From: JBCBGF01 sp038526915
GTDB taxonomy: Bacteria > Pseudomonadota > Alphaproteobacteria > Rhodobacterales > Rhodobacteraceae
Assembly (NCBI GenBank): GCA_038526915.1
Contig: JBCBGF010000011.1
Coordinates: 1-64,000, forward strand
DNA: 64,000 nucleotides
Direction: 5' to 3'
Shown: piece after piece, positions 40,922 through 49,041 of the stretch
How positions within the stretch are numbered: the first letter of the stretch is position 1
Layout: the number at the start of each line of letters is the position of its first letter
The notes under the pieces: generated by a model
Databases searched by the model: none
Told to the model about the DNA's origin: nothing
What the model saw: the letters and a program-made list of their open reading frames with translations, nothing else
Program-made: the position numbers and the translations under genes

Positions 40922-41608
40922 ATGACCTTCAAACGCTACGCCATCTACTACACCCCCGCGCCCGGACCCTTGGCTGCGTTTGGGGCGGCGTGGCTGGGGT
41001 GGGATATCGCCACCGCGCAAGATGTGCCGCAGCCTGAGATCGCGGGGCTTCCGCAGCCTGTGCAGGCCCTGACCGAGACACCCAGGAAATACGGGTTTCA
41101 TGCGACCCTCAAACCGCCGTTCCGGCTGGCCAAGGGAACGGATGCCACCGCGCTGACCGAGGCGGTGGCCGCCTTCGCCGCCACGCACGCTGCCGCAGAG
41201 GCGCCGGGCCTGGTCCTCGCCCGATTGGGCGCGTTTCTGGCGCTGGTGCCCCATGGCGATGCGACCGCGGTGAACGGGCTGGCCGGTGAGATCGTGACCG
41301 CGTTCGATCAGTTTCGCGCCCCGGCGGGGGCGGCGGAGCTGGCACGGCGACGGGCGGCTGGGCTCACTGCGGCGCAAGAGGCCAATCTGGTGCGCTGGGG
41401 GTATCCGTATGTGCTTGAGGAGTTTCGCTTTCACATGACCCTCACGGGCAAGCTATCGCCTGAGGCGGTCACCGCGACTGAGGCTGCGCTGGCCCCAGCT
41501 GTGGCACCGGTTTTGCCGGCACCGTTCCGGTTGGATGCGCTGACCCTTGCAGGGGAGGACGCAGCAGGCCGGTTCTGCGAAATCACCCGCTTTCCCCTCA
41601 TCGGATAG
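40922..41608 (+). CDS. DUF1045 family 2H phosphoesterase
   Basis: Two-histidine phosphoesterase-fold protein (228 aa) of the DUF1045 family, usually found in phosphonate gene clusters. The two catalytic motifs are YGFHATLKPPF (about residue 57) and FRFHMTLTGKL (about residue 176). No phn genes are nearby, so a link with phosphonate or cyclic phosphodiester breakdown is from family knowledge only. The start is preceded by GGAAAGG. Confidence 0.83.
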   Translation: MTFKRYAIYYTPAPGPLAAFGAAWLGWDIATAQDVPQPEIAGLPQPVQALTETPRKYGFHATLKPPFRLAKGTDATALTEAVAAFAATHAAAEAPGLVLARLGAFLALVPHGDATAVNGLAGEIVTAFDQFRAPAGAAELARRRAAGLTAAQEANLVRWGYPYVLEEFRFHMTLTGKLSPEAVTATEAALAPAVAPVLPAPFRLDALTLAGEDAAGRFCEITRFPLIG

Positions 41609-41737
41609 GGCCCCTTGTACAGCGGGTCCACACCAGACAAATCCTCTGCAACTGTCCCTTTCCTTGGATGCGTCCACAACATATAGTGGCTCTAACACCC
41701 GGTCGCAGAACCGTGGGCAGGCATATCGAGGGCAGTC

Positions 41738-42550
41738 GTGGCGCATATCATCGTCGTCGGGAATGAAAAAGGCGGGTCTGGCAAGTCGACCACGTCGATG
41801 CACGTCGCGACCGCGCTGGTTCGGATGGGGCACCGGGTCGGAACGCTTGATCTGGACCTGCGCCAAAAGACCCTTGGCCGCTATGTCGAGAACCGGACGA
41901 AGTTCAACAAAAACCACAACCTGACCCTGCCGGTCCCCGCCTATCGCGACTTGCCGGAGGTGACACAGGATCAGCTGCGCCCGGGCGAAAACGTCCATGA
42001 CCGGCGGCTGTCGGCGGCGGTGTCGGGGATGGAAAAGGACAGCGATTTCATCTTGATCGACTGTCCCGGCTCGCACACCCGGCTGAGCCAGGTGGCGCAT
42101 TCGCTGGCCGATACGCTGGTCACGCCGCTGAACGACAGTTTCGTGGATTTTGATCTGCTGGCCCGTGCGGACCCTGAGACCAACAAGATCCTCGGCCCGT
42201 CGATCTATTCCGAGATGGTGTGGAACGCGCGGCAGTTGCGCGCGCAGGCGGGGCTTGCGCCGATTGACTGGATCGTGGTGCGCAATCGTCTGGGGGCGCA
42301 GGCGATGCACAACAAAAAGAAAATGGGCGATGCGCTGGGTGATCTGGCCCGCCGGATCGGGTTTCGCGTGGTGCCGGGGTTCAGCGAGCGGGTGATCTTC
42401 CGCGAGCTGTTTCCGCGCGGGCTGACATTGCTGGACCTGCGCGACATCGGCGTGAAGGGGCAGATGAACATCTCCAACGTGGCCGCACGGCAGGAAGTGC
42501 GGGATCTAGTCAGAGAGCTGCGTCTGCCTGGCGTGACCGTGGATTTCTGA
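41738..42550 (+). CDS. mipZ: Division-plane positioning ATPase MipZ
   Basis: ParA-like ATPase (270 aa) that in alphaproteobacteria forms gradients from the poles and restricts FtsZ to midcell. The deviant Walker A is GNEKGGSGKSTTSMHVATAL, followed by DLDLRQKTLGRYVENR, and Walker B is DFILIDCPGSHTRLS. The C-terminal part with FRELFPRGLTLLDL is typical of MipZ. The start is GTG with GAGGG six bases before. No ParB gene is adjacent, as usual. Confidence 0.93.
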   Translation: MAHIIVVGNEKGGSGKSTTSMHVATALVRMGHRVGTLDLDLRQKTLGRYVENRTKFNKNHNLTLPVPAYRDLPEVTQDQLRPGENVHDRRLSAAVSGMEKDSDFILIDCPGSHTRLSQVAHSLADTLVTPLNDSFVDFDLLARADPETNKILGPSIYSEMVWNARQLRAQAGLAPIDWIVVRNRLGAQAMHNKKKMGDALGDLARRIGFRVVPGFSERVIFRELFPRGLTLLDLRDIGVKGQMNISNVAARQEVRDLVRELRLPGVTVDF

Positions 42551-42632
42551 ACAGCGCCGGCGAGAAGCGCCTTACAGGGCCTCATCACCTGCCTTGGCAT
42601 CATCGATAGAGTTTAAACGGGGGGATCAGAGC

Positions 42633-43625
42633 ATGGCTTTGTCCACAAGGCAGTTTGGCCGCACCGGCTGGCAGGTCAGCGCCATCGGGTTTGGCGCCTG
42701 GGCGATCGGCGGCAACTGGGGCGATGTCAGCGACGACGATGCCAAGGCCACGCTGAACGCCGCGCTCTCATCCGGTGTGACGTTTCTCGATACCGCCGAT
42801 GTCTATGGCGACGGGCGGTCAGAGCGGTTGATCCGCGATGTTCTGGCCACGCACACAGGCCCGCGCCCGGTGGTGGCGACCAAGGCCGGGCGGCGGCTCG
42901 ATCCGCATGTGTCAGAGGCGTATACGGCCGAGGCTTTAGAGGCGTTTATCGACCGCAGCCGCGACAACCTCGGCGTCGAGACGCTGGACCTGGTGCAGCT
43001 GCATTGCCCGCCGACGGAGGTCTATTACCGGCCCGAGATCTTTGCCGCGCTGGACGACATGGTGGCGCGGGGCAAGCTGCGCCATTACGGCGTTTCGGTG
43101 GAGAAGGTGGAGGAAGCCCTGAAGGCGTTCGCGTATCCCGGCGTGGTGTCGGTCCAGATCATCTACAACATGTTCCGCCAGCGCCCGGCCGAACTCTTCT
43201 TTCGCGAGGCAAAAGCACGCGATGTCGCCGTGATCGCGCGGGTGCCGTTGGCGAGCGGATTGCTCACCGGCAAGATGCGCGCGGATACCGCGTTTGCCGC
43301 CGATGATCATCGGAACTTCAACCGTCATGGCGCCGCGTTCGATGTGGGCGAGACCTTTGCAGGCGTGCCCTATGAGGCAGCGCTGGACGCGGTGGAGGAG
43401 GTGCGCAAGCTGGTGCCCGAAGGGGCCACGATGGCGGCACTGGCCTTGCGCTGGATCCTGATGGCGGAAGCCGTGAGCGTCGTGATCCCCGGTGCGAGGA
43501 GCCCCGATCAAGCGCATGCGAATGCTGCGGCAGAGGCGATGGGGGCCCTATCGGAAGATGTGATGGCGGCGGTGCGAGAGATCTATGAGACGCAGGTCGC
43601 CGAGTTTGTGCATCATCGGTGGTGA
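42633..43625 (+). CDS. Aldo/keto reductase
   Basis: NADPH-dependent TIM-barrel oxidoreductase (330 aa). The catalytic tetrad is complete: D and Y in FLDTADVYGDGRSE, K in VVATKAG and H in LVQLHCPP. The C-terminal cofactor-binding segment SVVIPGARSPDQAHANAAA is normal. The physiological substrate is unknown. It is convergent with the nagA gene across 7 bases, so any terminator must lie in the coding ends. Confidence 0.93.
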   Translation: MALSTRQFGRTGWQVSAIGFGAWAIGGNWGDVSDDDAKATLNAALSSGVTFLDTADVYGDGRSERLIRDVLATHTGPRPVVATKAGRRLDPHVSEAYTAEALEAFIDRSRDNLGVETLDLVQLHCPPTEVYYRPEIFAALDDMVARGKLRHYGVSVEKVEEALKAFAYPGVVSVQIIYNMFRQRPAELFFREAKARDVAVIARVPLASGLLTGKMRADTAFAADDHRNFNRHGAAFDVGETFAGVPYEAALDAVEEVRKLVPEGATMAALALRWILMAEAVSVVIPGARSPDQAHANAAAEAMGALSEDVMAAVREIYETQVAEFVHHRW

Positions 43626-43632
43626 GGGGCGT

Positions 43633-44772
43633 CTAAACCTCCCTGCCCGCCTGCCAGACCCCGCGCAGAACCGGCTCTTCATCCAGATCGAGATGCACAA
43701 AATCGGCGGGCCCACCTGGCACAAGTGTGCCCTGCCCGTCGGTTAGCCCGGCCACTTGCGTCGGGCGTGATGTGGCCATTGTCAACGCCTCGGCCCGATC
43801 GATATGCATGTTTGCAATCGCCGTGGCCAAGTCCAGATCCGCGCCCGCCAAAGTGCCATCGGCAAGTGTCAACCGCCCATCCGCCCGCAAAACCGCGCGC
43901 CCGTTCAGCGTGAAGCGATCGATGTCGGACCCCGCCGTGGCCATTGCGTCGCTGACAAGAAAGAGATTACCCCGCGTTTCTTTCGCGCGAAGGGCAATAG
44001 TGACGTTTGTGGGATGGACATGAACGCCATCCGCGATCAACCCGGCGCTAAAGCCCAGGTCCAGCGCCGCCCCCACCAGACCCGGCGCACGCGCCGTCAT
44101 CTGGCTCATCGCGTTGAACAGATGCGTGACGCAGGTTGCCCCGGCCGCGAACGCCTGCAAGGCAGCCTCATAACTGCAATCGCTGTGGCCAAGCGAAATC
44201 ACGATGCCGGCACCACTCAGGCGTCGGATCTGTGCGACCGTCACACTTTCTGGCGCGACCGTCACCTTTAGCACCGGAAGGCGCTGGGCGGCCTCAAGCA
44301 AAATCTCCTCATCGGCCTCGGTCATCGCGCGGATTAGTGCCCCGTCATGCGCCCCTTTCCGCGCGACGCTCAGATGCGGGCCTTCGAGGTGCAGGCCTGC
44401 GATCCCAGGCACACCGTCCGCGATGGCGGCCGCGACCGCGTCGATGGCTTGGGCCGTCACCTCTGGCGTGTCGGTGATCAGCGTCGGCAGGATCGTCGTC
44501 GCCCCCAGCCGCGCATGCGCGGCGGCGATGGTGGCCAGTGTCTCGACGCGGGGGTCGTCGTTGAACATCCGCCCGCCCCCGCCGTTGACCTGGAGATCGA
44601 CAAAGCCCGGGGCGAGGATACCCTGGCCAAGATCGGTCACGGCACAAGCGCCGGGAATGTCGGCCGTGTTGCAGAGGCCCTGCACACGGTCACCGTCGAT
44701 GATCAACGCGGTGTCCTTGTGCAGCACCGCCCCGTCAAACACCCGCTTCGCGATATAGCCGCGCAAGCTCAC
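43633..44772 (-). CDS. nagA: N-acetylglucosamine-6-phosphate deacetylase
   Basis: Amidohydrolase (379 aa) deacetylating GlcNAc-6-P to GlcN-6-P. Motifs: GILAPGFVDLQVNGGGG, HLEGPHLSVARKGAH (metal-binding Glu), ISLGHSDCSYE and CVTHLFNAMSQM (His ligands) and FLVSDAMATAG (catalytic Asp). Start is GTG overlapping the preceding stop as GTGA. Last gene of the operon kinase - SIS deaminase - nagA, which turns imported amino sugar into fructose-6-P. Confidence 0.95.
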   Translation of the reverse strand: MSLRGYIAKRVFDGAVLHKDTALIIDGDRVQGLCNTADIPGACAVTDLGQGILAPGFVDLQVNGGGGRMFNDDPRVETLATIAAAHARLGATTILPTLITDTPEVTAQAIDAVAAAIADGVPGIAGLHLEGPHLSVARKGAHDGALIRAMTEADEEILLEAAQRLPVLKVTVAPESVTVAQIRRLSGAGIVISLGHSDCSYEAALQAFAAGATCVTHLFNAMSQMTARAPGLVGAALDLGFSAGLIADGVHVHPTNVTIALRAKETRGNLFLVSDAMATAGSDIDRFTLNGRAVLRADGRLTLADGTLAGADLDLATAIANMHIDRAEALTMATSRPTQVAGLTDGQGTLVPGGPADFVHLDLDEEPVLRGVWQAGREV

Positions 44773-45800
44773 AGTGTTTCGGTCACTTTGCTGAGATGGC
44801 GGGGGCGGTCTGGGTCGATGCCGCGGGTGCGCGCGATGTGTTCAACAAGTCCGTAGAATGTGGTGATCAGGCTGATCGGATCGGTCAACGGGTGGCCTGA
44901 TCGCACATGGGGCAGTGAGGTCGCGCGGGCCGCCGTGTCGGAGGTGACAAAGACCTGCGCGCCTTTTTCGGCCAGCGCGTCGGCTGTCGCCACAACCTGA
45001 TCGCGCGCGGCATCGGCGGCGGCAAAGCAGAGCACCGGGAAGCCGTCACCGACGATCGAGACGGGCCCGTGCAAAACCTCGGCCGAGGAATAGCTTTCGG
45101 CGTGAAGCTGGCAGGTTTCCTTGAACTTCAGCGCGGCCTCGTTCGACATCGCCCAGGCCGGACCGCGGCCCAGCGTGAAGAGCGATCCAGTACCGATGAG
45201 CGCACCTGCCACCGGCCCCCAATCCACCGCAATCGCGCGTTCCAACACGACAGGCAGGTTGCGGATGGCCGCCAGCAACGCCTCATCCCGGCGCCACTCT
45301 GCGATCAGCATCAGGCCCGCCACCGCCGAGGCCACAAAGGTTTTCGTGGCGGCCACGCTGTGTTCGGGGCCCGCGTGGATGTTCAGAGGGTATTCGGTGA
45401 CCTGCGCCAGCGGCGACTGCGGCGCATTTGTCAGCGCGATGGTCAGCGCGCCTTGCGTGCGCGCGCTGCGAGACATTTCCACAATATCGGGGCTTTGACC
45501 GGACTGCGAAACCGACAGGCAGGCGCTACTGCCCAGCCGTAGGGGCGCCTGATAGATCGAGGCGACCGAGGGCCCGACTGAGGCCACGGGCACGCCCATC
45601 ACCAGTTCGCTGGCGTATTTGAGATAGGTGCAGATGTGATCTGAAGATCCCCGGGCCACGGTGACCAAACAGGCCGGATTGCGGTTGGCCAATGCACGGG
45701 CGGCGGCGGCAATGTCGCGGGTGCCAAGGGATAGAAGGCGGTCGACCGCGTCGGGGATTTCATCGATTTCGCGGCGCATCAGGCTTGGCAGATCGGACAT
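44769..45800 (-). CDS. SIS-domain glucosamine-6-phosphate deaminase/isomerase-like
   Basis: Protein with two SIS domains (343 aa), like the isomerase half of GlmS without the glutaminase domain. The N-terminal MRREIDEIPDAVDRLLS and the sugar-phosphate loops SQSGQSPDIVEMSRSARTQGA and AATKTFVASAVAGLML are visible. Such proteins act as GlcN-6-P deaminases (NagB-II type) or tagatosamine isomerases (AgaS). Its place between nagA and an amino-sugar kinase supports the first. ATG shares a base with the kinase stop (TGATG). Confidence 0.87.
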   Translation of the reverse strand: MSDLPSLMRREIDEIPDAVDRLLSLGTRDIAAAARALANRNPACLVTVARGSSDHICTYLKYASELVMGVPVASVGPSVASIYQAPLRLGSSACLSVSQSGQSPDIVEMSRSARTQGALTIALTNAPQSPLAQVTEYPLNIHAGPEHSVAATKTFVASAVAGLMLIAEWRRDEALLAAIRNLPVVLERAIAVDWGPVAGALIGTGSLFTLGRGPAWAMSNEAALKFKETCQLHAESYSSAEVLHGPVSIVGDGFPVLCFAAADAARDQVVATADALAEKGAQVFVTSDTAARATSLPHVRSGHPLTDPISLITTFYGLVEHIARTRGIDPDRPRHLSKVTETL

Positions 45801-46684
45801 CACGCAGATCCTTCGGGGTCGGCGGCATCTCGGCCCATTCGCGCGGCCAGTGCAAGCGCGCCGTCAAGCGGTGTGCCGTTTGGGCGGATAATCGTGAGAT
45901 CGGGCGACAGGTAGGGCCGGTAATGCGGCGCGACGCTGCCGATCAGGCACAGGGGGTCAGTCGCGGGATGCCCGAGGGCCGTGAGCGCATCGGTTATATA
46001 GACCGCCCCGCGTTGCATCAGGGCAATGGCGTTTCCGTCACCGGACGCGGCTGCATCGATGATCGCGCGCACGCGGGGCTTTGCGCCATAGTCGCGCGGT
46101 TTGGCGGTTGCCGCAAACGCGACGGCCCCCTGCGCGCCGCCGAGATCGCCTAGGACGGATCGCGTCAGGTCGCTGTGCGGGACCAAGCCGTCTTCCGCCC
46201 TTAGTGCCAGTGCCAGAACCTCGCGCCCGAGCCAGCCGCCCGACGCATCGTCGCCAACGGCCAATCCCCAGCCGCCCGCAAAGCGGATGCCCTGCGCCCT
46301 CTGCCTGCCAAGAAACGAGCCGGTGCCGATGGCTGCAACGCTTCCCTCGCGCTGTCCCAAGGCCCCGACGACCGCAGGCAGCCGGTCTTCGCCGATCTCG
46401 ATGCGCTCAAGCGGCAGGGCTGCGGCGATCTCTCCGGCTGCGTCGGCATTTTTCAGCCCCGCCACACCGGCAAAGGCGGGGATGTCTGTCAGCGGCTGCC
46501 CCGCGGCCTGCGCCAGTTGCGCGAGCCCATCCCTCAGCGTTGCAACCACCGCCGCGTGATCCGTGGTGGCATTTGCACCAGACGTTTCCACCTCGATCCG
46601 CCGCGCACCCAGTTGCAGGGCAAAGCGGCACGTGGAGGCCCCGCAATCGATGCCGAGGGCAGTGCTGGGATCGGGTGTGGTCAT
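45800..46684 (-). CDS. BadF/BadG-type kinase, probable N-acetylglucosamine kinase
   Basis: ASKHA-fold kinase (294 aa) of the BadF/BadG family, which includes N-acetylglucosamine kinases. LGIDCGASTCRFAL is the phosphate-1 loop and AAIGTGSFLGRQR the phosphate-2 loop, with GGWGLAVGDDASGGWLGREV the adenosine side. Start at MTTPDPSTA leaves 112 bases to the GntR gene. It is the first gene of the nag operon and would phosphorylate the sugar after import by an unlinked permease. Confidence 0.87.
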   Translation of the reverse strand: MTTPDPSTALGIDCGASTCRFALQLGARRIEVETSGANATTDHAAVVATLRDGLAQLAQAAGQPLTDIPAFAGVAGLKNADAAGEIAAALPLERIEIGEDRLPAVVGALGQREGSVAAIGTGSFLGRQRAQGIRFAGGWGLAVGDDASGGWLGREVLALALRAEDGLVPHSDLTRSVLGDLGGAQGAVAFAATAKPRDYGAKPRVRAIIDAAASGDGNAIALMQRGAVYITDALTALGHPATDPLCLIGSVAPHYRPYLSPDLTIIRPNGTPLDGALALAARMGRDAADPEGSA

Positions 46685-46796
46685 GGGACGGCTATAGGGC
46701 AGCGCACCGAGTGACGCTATGGTGCCAAGACACGCTATTGAGGGGGCGTGGCCTCTTGGTGACGTGGTTCGCGTTGGCTGTGCGGCGGGCGGTGTT

Positions 46797-47561
46797 TCAG
46801 CCCTCGACCGGGCTGTCCGCATGATGTTTTTCACGGCGTGCAGCACGGGCAGCCATCACACCCTGGCCCAGATCCAGCGTGTAGGCCTGCAGGTCGGCCA
46901 ACACCGTGTCGGCCTGAGCCGCGTCTCTGGCCTCAAGCGCATCCGTGAGCCGGGTGTGCAGATCGACAATCCGCTCGCGCGAGCGGGCGGTGAAGGTGAT
47001 CATGTTCATCAGGGGCTGCATCGCCTCAACCGCGCCGGCAAGCTGATAGGACAAGACGGGATTGCCAGCACTGTCCACCAGCGCGCGGTGCAACGCCACA
47101 TCGGAGGCGCAAAACGTCTCATCACTCAGCCCCGGCGTGGCTTGGCGGGTAATCTCGGCGCGCATTGCCGCAAGATGCGCGCCCGTTCGACGCTTCGCCG
47201 CCAAAACAGTGCACGCCCGTTCCATCGCATAACGCGCTTCGCAAGCCACATCGAAGCGCACGTCGTTCATCGACAAAAGTAGTGTCGACGTGGTGATGTT
47301 CTGGGTCTGCGCCTCACCATAGGACAAACGCCGGACGAAAGCCCCACCGAAGGCCCCCCGCTCGGTCCGGATCAGCGATTGTGCGGCCAGGCGTTTGAGC
47401 GCCTCGCGCACCGTTGGTCGAGAGACCGAGAATTGATCGGCCAACTCCGCTTCCGACGGCAGACGGTCATCGGCCAGAAGCGCGCCTGACAGGATCTGGT
47501 CGCGGATCGATTTGGCGATCTGGGCCGATAGATCGGCTGTGGTTGTTTTGTCAGATTTCAT
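46797..47561 (-). CDS. GntR/FadR-type regulator of the amino-sugar operon
   Basis: Transcription factor (254 aa) with an N-terminal winged helix (LPSEAELADQFSVSRPTVREALKRLAAQSLI) and a C-terminal FCD domain containing DVALHRALVDSAGNPVL, with the metal-site pattern. It is upstream of and parallel to the kinase-deaminase-nagA genes and so likely controls them. Two near-identical 9-base sites lie immediately before its start, suggesting autoregulation. The effector may be a phosphorylated amino sugar. Confidence 0.9.
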   Translation of the reverse strand: MKSDKTTTADLSAQIAKSIRDQILSGALLADDRLPSEAELADQFSVSRPTVREALKRLAAQSLIRTERGAFGGAFVRRLSYGEAQTQNITTSTLLLSMNDVRFDVACEARYAMERACTVLAAKRRTGAHLAAMRAEITRQATPGLSDETFCASDVALHRALVDSAGNPVLSYQLAGAVEAMQPLMNMITFTARSRERIVDLHTRLTDALEARDAAQADTVLADLQAYTLDLGQGVMAARAARREKHHADSPVEG

Positions 47562-47562
47562 T

Positions 47563-47586
47563 TGTCAGGCATTTAATTGTCTGGCA
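47563..47586. promoter_or_regulatory. Candidate GntR operator pair
   Basis: TGTCAGGCA (47563-47571) and TGTCTGGCA (47578-47586) are near-palindromes of the form TGTC-N-GGCA, spaced 15 bases start to start, and a third partial TGTCAGAT lies within the GntR start region. They sit between the GntR start and the divergent DUF2182 gene. Confidence 0.5.
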
Positions 47587-47631
47587 TTTCTATCGGCCAG
47601 AAGATGCGCGCGCAAGGGAGGGCCATTGCAA

Positions 47632-48390
47632 GTGGTTGCGTTCATCCGGGCCAGAGCACGATTGCACTGGATGCTGATGTTTGGCGGCGTCCTTTTAGGC
47701 TGGGCGTTGCTCTTTGCGATGGCGATCCCTCAGGAGCTGCGCGCGCTGGAGGGCACTTATGGCGCAGCCCTGATCGCCGCGATCTGCGGCCCGACGCCGG
47801 GATCGGCAGGGCCCCTGGGCGCGATCGTGATGTGGGCGCTGATGAGTGCCGCAATGATGGCCCCTACGGCATTCCCGGCCTTTGCCACCTATGACGATCT
47901 TGGCCATACGACGCAGACGCGGATGGGTCCCTTGGTGGCGGGGTATCTCGCCGTTTGGGGCGGGTTTTCGGTGCTGGCGGGTCTGGCGCAAGTCGCGCTG
48001 TTCGAGGCGGGGCTGATCGGGCTGTTCGGGCAAAGCCAGTCGGCGCTCTTCACCGGCGCACTCCTGATCGGCGCAGGGCTGTACCAGTTCAGCGCCCTGA
48101 AAGAGGCCTGCCTGTCACGCTGCCGCGCGCCGCTCACGTTTTTCATGCAGCACTGGGACGAAGGCCCGTGGCGCAATGGGCTGCGGCTTGGGGCCGACTG
48201 TTTGGGCTGCTGTTGGGCGCTCATGCTCCTCGCCTTTGTGGGCGGCACGATGAATTTGGCGTTCATGGGTCTCGCGATGGTGATCATGACGCTGGAAAAA
48301 CTGCCGGAGATTGGCCGGCCTGTCACAAAGCCGCTGGGCGGCGTTCTGGTTGCGGCGGGTGTCGTGACATGGGCGCTGGCGCTGGCCTGA
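47632..48390 (+). CDS. DUF2182 integral membrane protein
   Basis: Membrane protein (about 252 aa) of the DUF2182 family, described as a predicted metal-binding membrane protein. It has about six hydrophobic helices; IVMWALMSAAMMAPTAFPAFATYDD near residue 65 is the family motif, with CLSRCRAPLTFFMQHWDEGPWRNGLRLGADCLGCCW carrying the conserved Cys/His residues. Start uncertain: GTG (used here) or TTG six bases earlier fit the GGAGG site, while an ATG gives a 13-residue shorter form. It is 16 bases upstream of the DUF1326 gene, its usual partner. Confidence 0.8.
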   Translation: MVAFIRARARLHWMLMFGGVLLGWALLFAMAIPQELRALEGTYGAALIAAICGPTPGSAGPLGAIVMWALMSAAMMAPTAFPAFATYDDLGHTTQTRMGPLVAGYLAVWGGFSVLAGLAQVALFEAGLIGLFGQSQSALFTGALLIGAGLYQFSALKEACLSRCRAPLTFFMQHWDEGPWRNGLRLGADCLGCCWALMLLAFVGGTMNLAFMGLAMVIMTLEKLPEIGRPVTKPLGGVLVAAGVVTWALALA

Positions 48391-48406
48391 AATCTGGAGA
48401 GACCAC

Positions 48407-49036
48407 ATGCCGCTTGACGCTTCATCCATCCCGCCCTGGTCGATCAAGGGTGAGCTGATCCTGAACTGCAACTGTACGATCTTCTGCCCTTGCGTGGTGA
48501 GCCTTGGGAAACACGCACCGACGGAAGGCTACTGCCAGGCCTGGTCCGGGGTTCGGATCGACGAGGGCCAGTTCGGGGATGTCGACCTGTCCGGCCTGAA
48601 TGTGGGGCTGATGCTGGAGATCCCGGGGCTGATGGCGCGGGGCAACTGGAAGGCCGCCGCCTATATCGACGAGCGTGCGAGTGATGACGCCTATGACGCG
48701 CTGGTGTCGATCTTCAGCGGCGCGGCGCGGGGCACCACGGGCCTCTTCAAGATCCTGGTGAGCGAGTTCCTGGGCGCCGAACGCGCGCCCATCACCTATG
48801 AGAATGAGGGCAAGGCCCGCCGCCTGATGGTGGGCAAAAAGATCCAGGGTGAGATCGTGCCGGTCGCGGGCCACAAGGGCGAAGACATCGTCGTCACCAA
48901 CACCGAATACTGGATGGGCCCGGACATCACCGTGGGCACCGCCACCAAAGGCCGGGTGCGCGCCTTTGGGCGGGTGTGGGATTTCGACGGACGGTCTGCG
49001 GAGATCTGCCAGATCGACTGGCACGGGCCGAGTTGA
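48407..49036 (+). CDS. DUF1326 family protein
   Basis: Soluble protein (209 aa) of the DUF1326 family. The conserved start is WSIKGELILNCNCTIFCPCVVSLGKHAPTEGYCQAW, with cysteines in a CNC-x4-CPC pattern that may bind a metal. YGxW-type endings are replaced by GRAVDFDGRSAEICQIDWHG-like sequence (FGRVWDFDGRSAEICQIDW). DUF1326 and DUF2182 genes occur together in many proteobacteria, pointing to a two-part metal-handling or redox unit of unknown role. Confidence 0.85.
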   Translation: MPLDASSIPPWSIKGELILNCNCTIFCPCVVSLGKHAPTEGYCQAWSGVRIDEGQFGDVDLSGLNVGLMLEIPGLMARGNWKAAAYIDERASDDAYDALVSIFSGAARGTTGLFKILVSEFLGAERAPITYENEGKARRLMVGKKIQGEIVPVAGHKGEDIVVTNTEYWMGPDITVGTATKGRVRAFGRVWDFDGRSAEICQIDWHGPS

Positions 49037-49041
49037 CGGCC

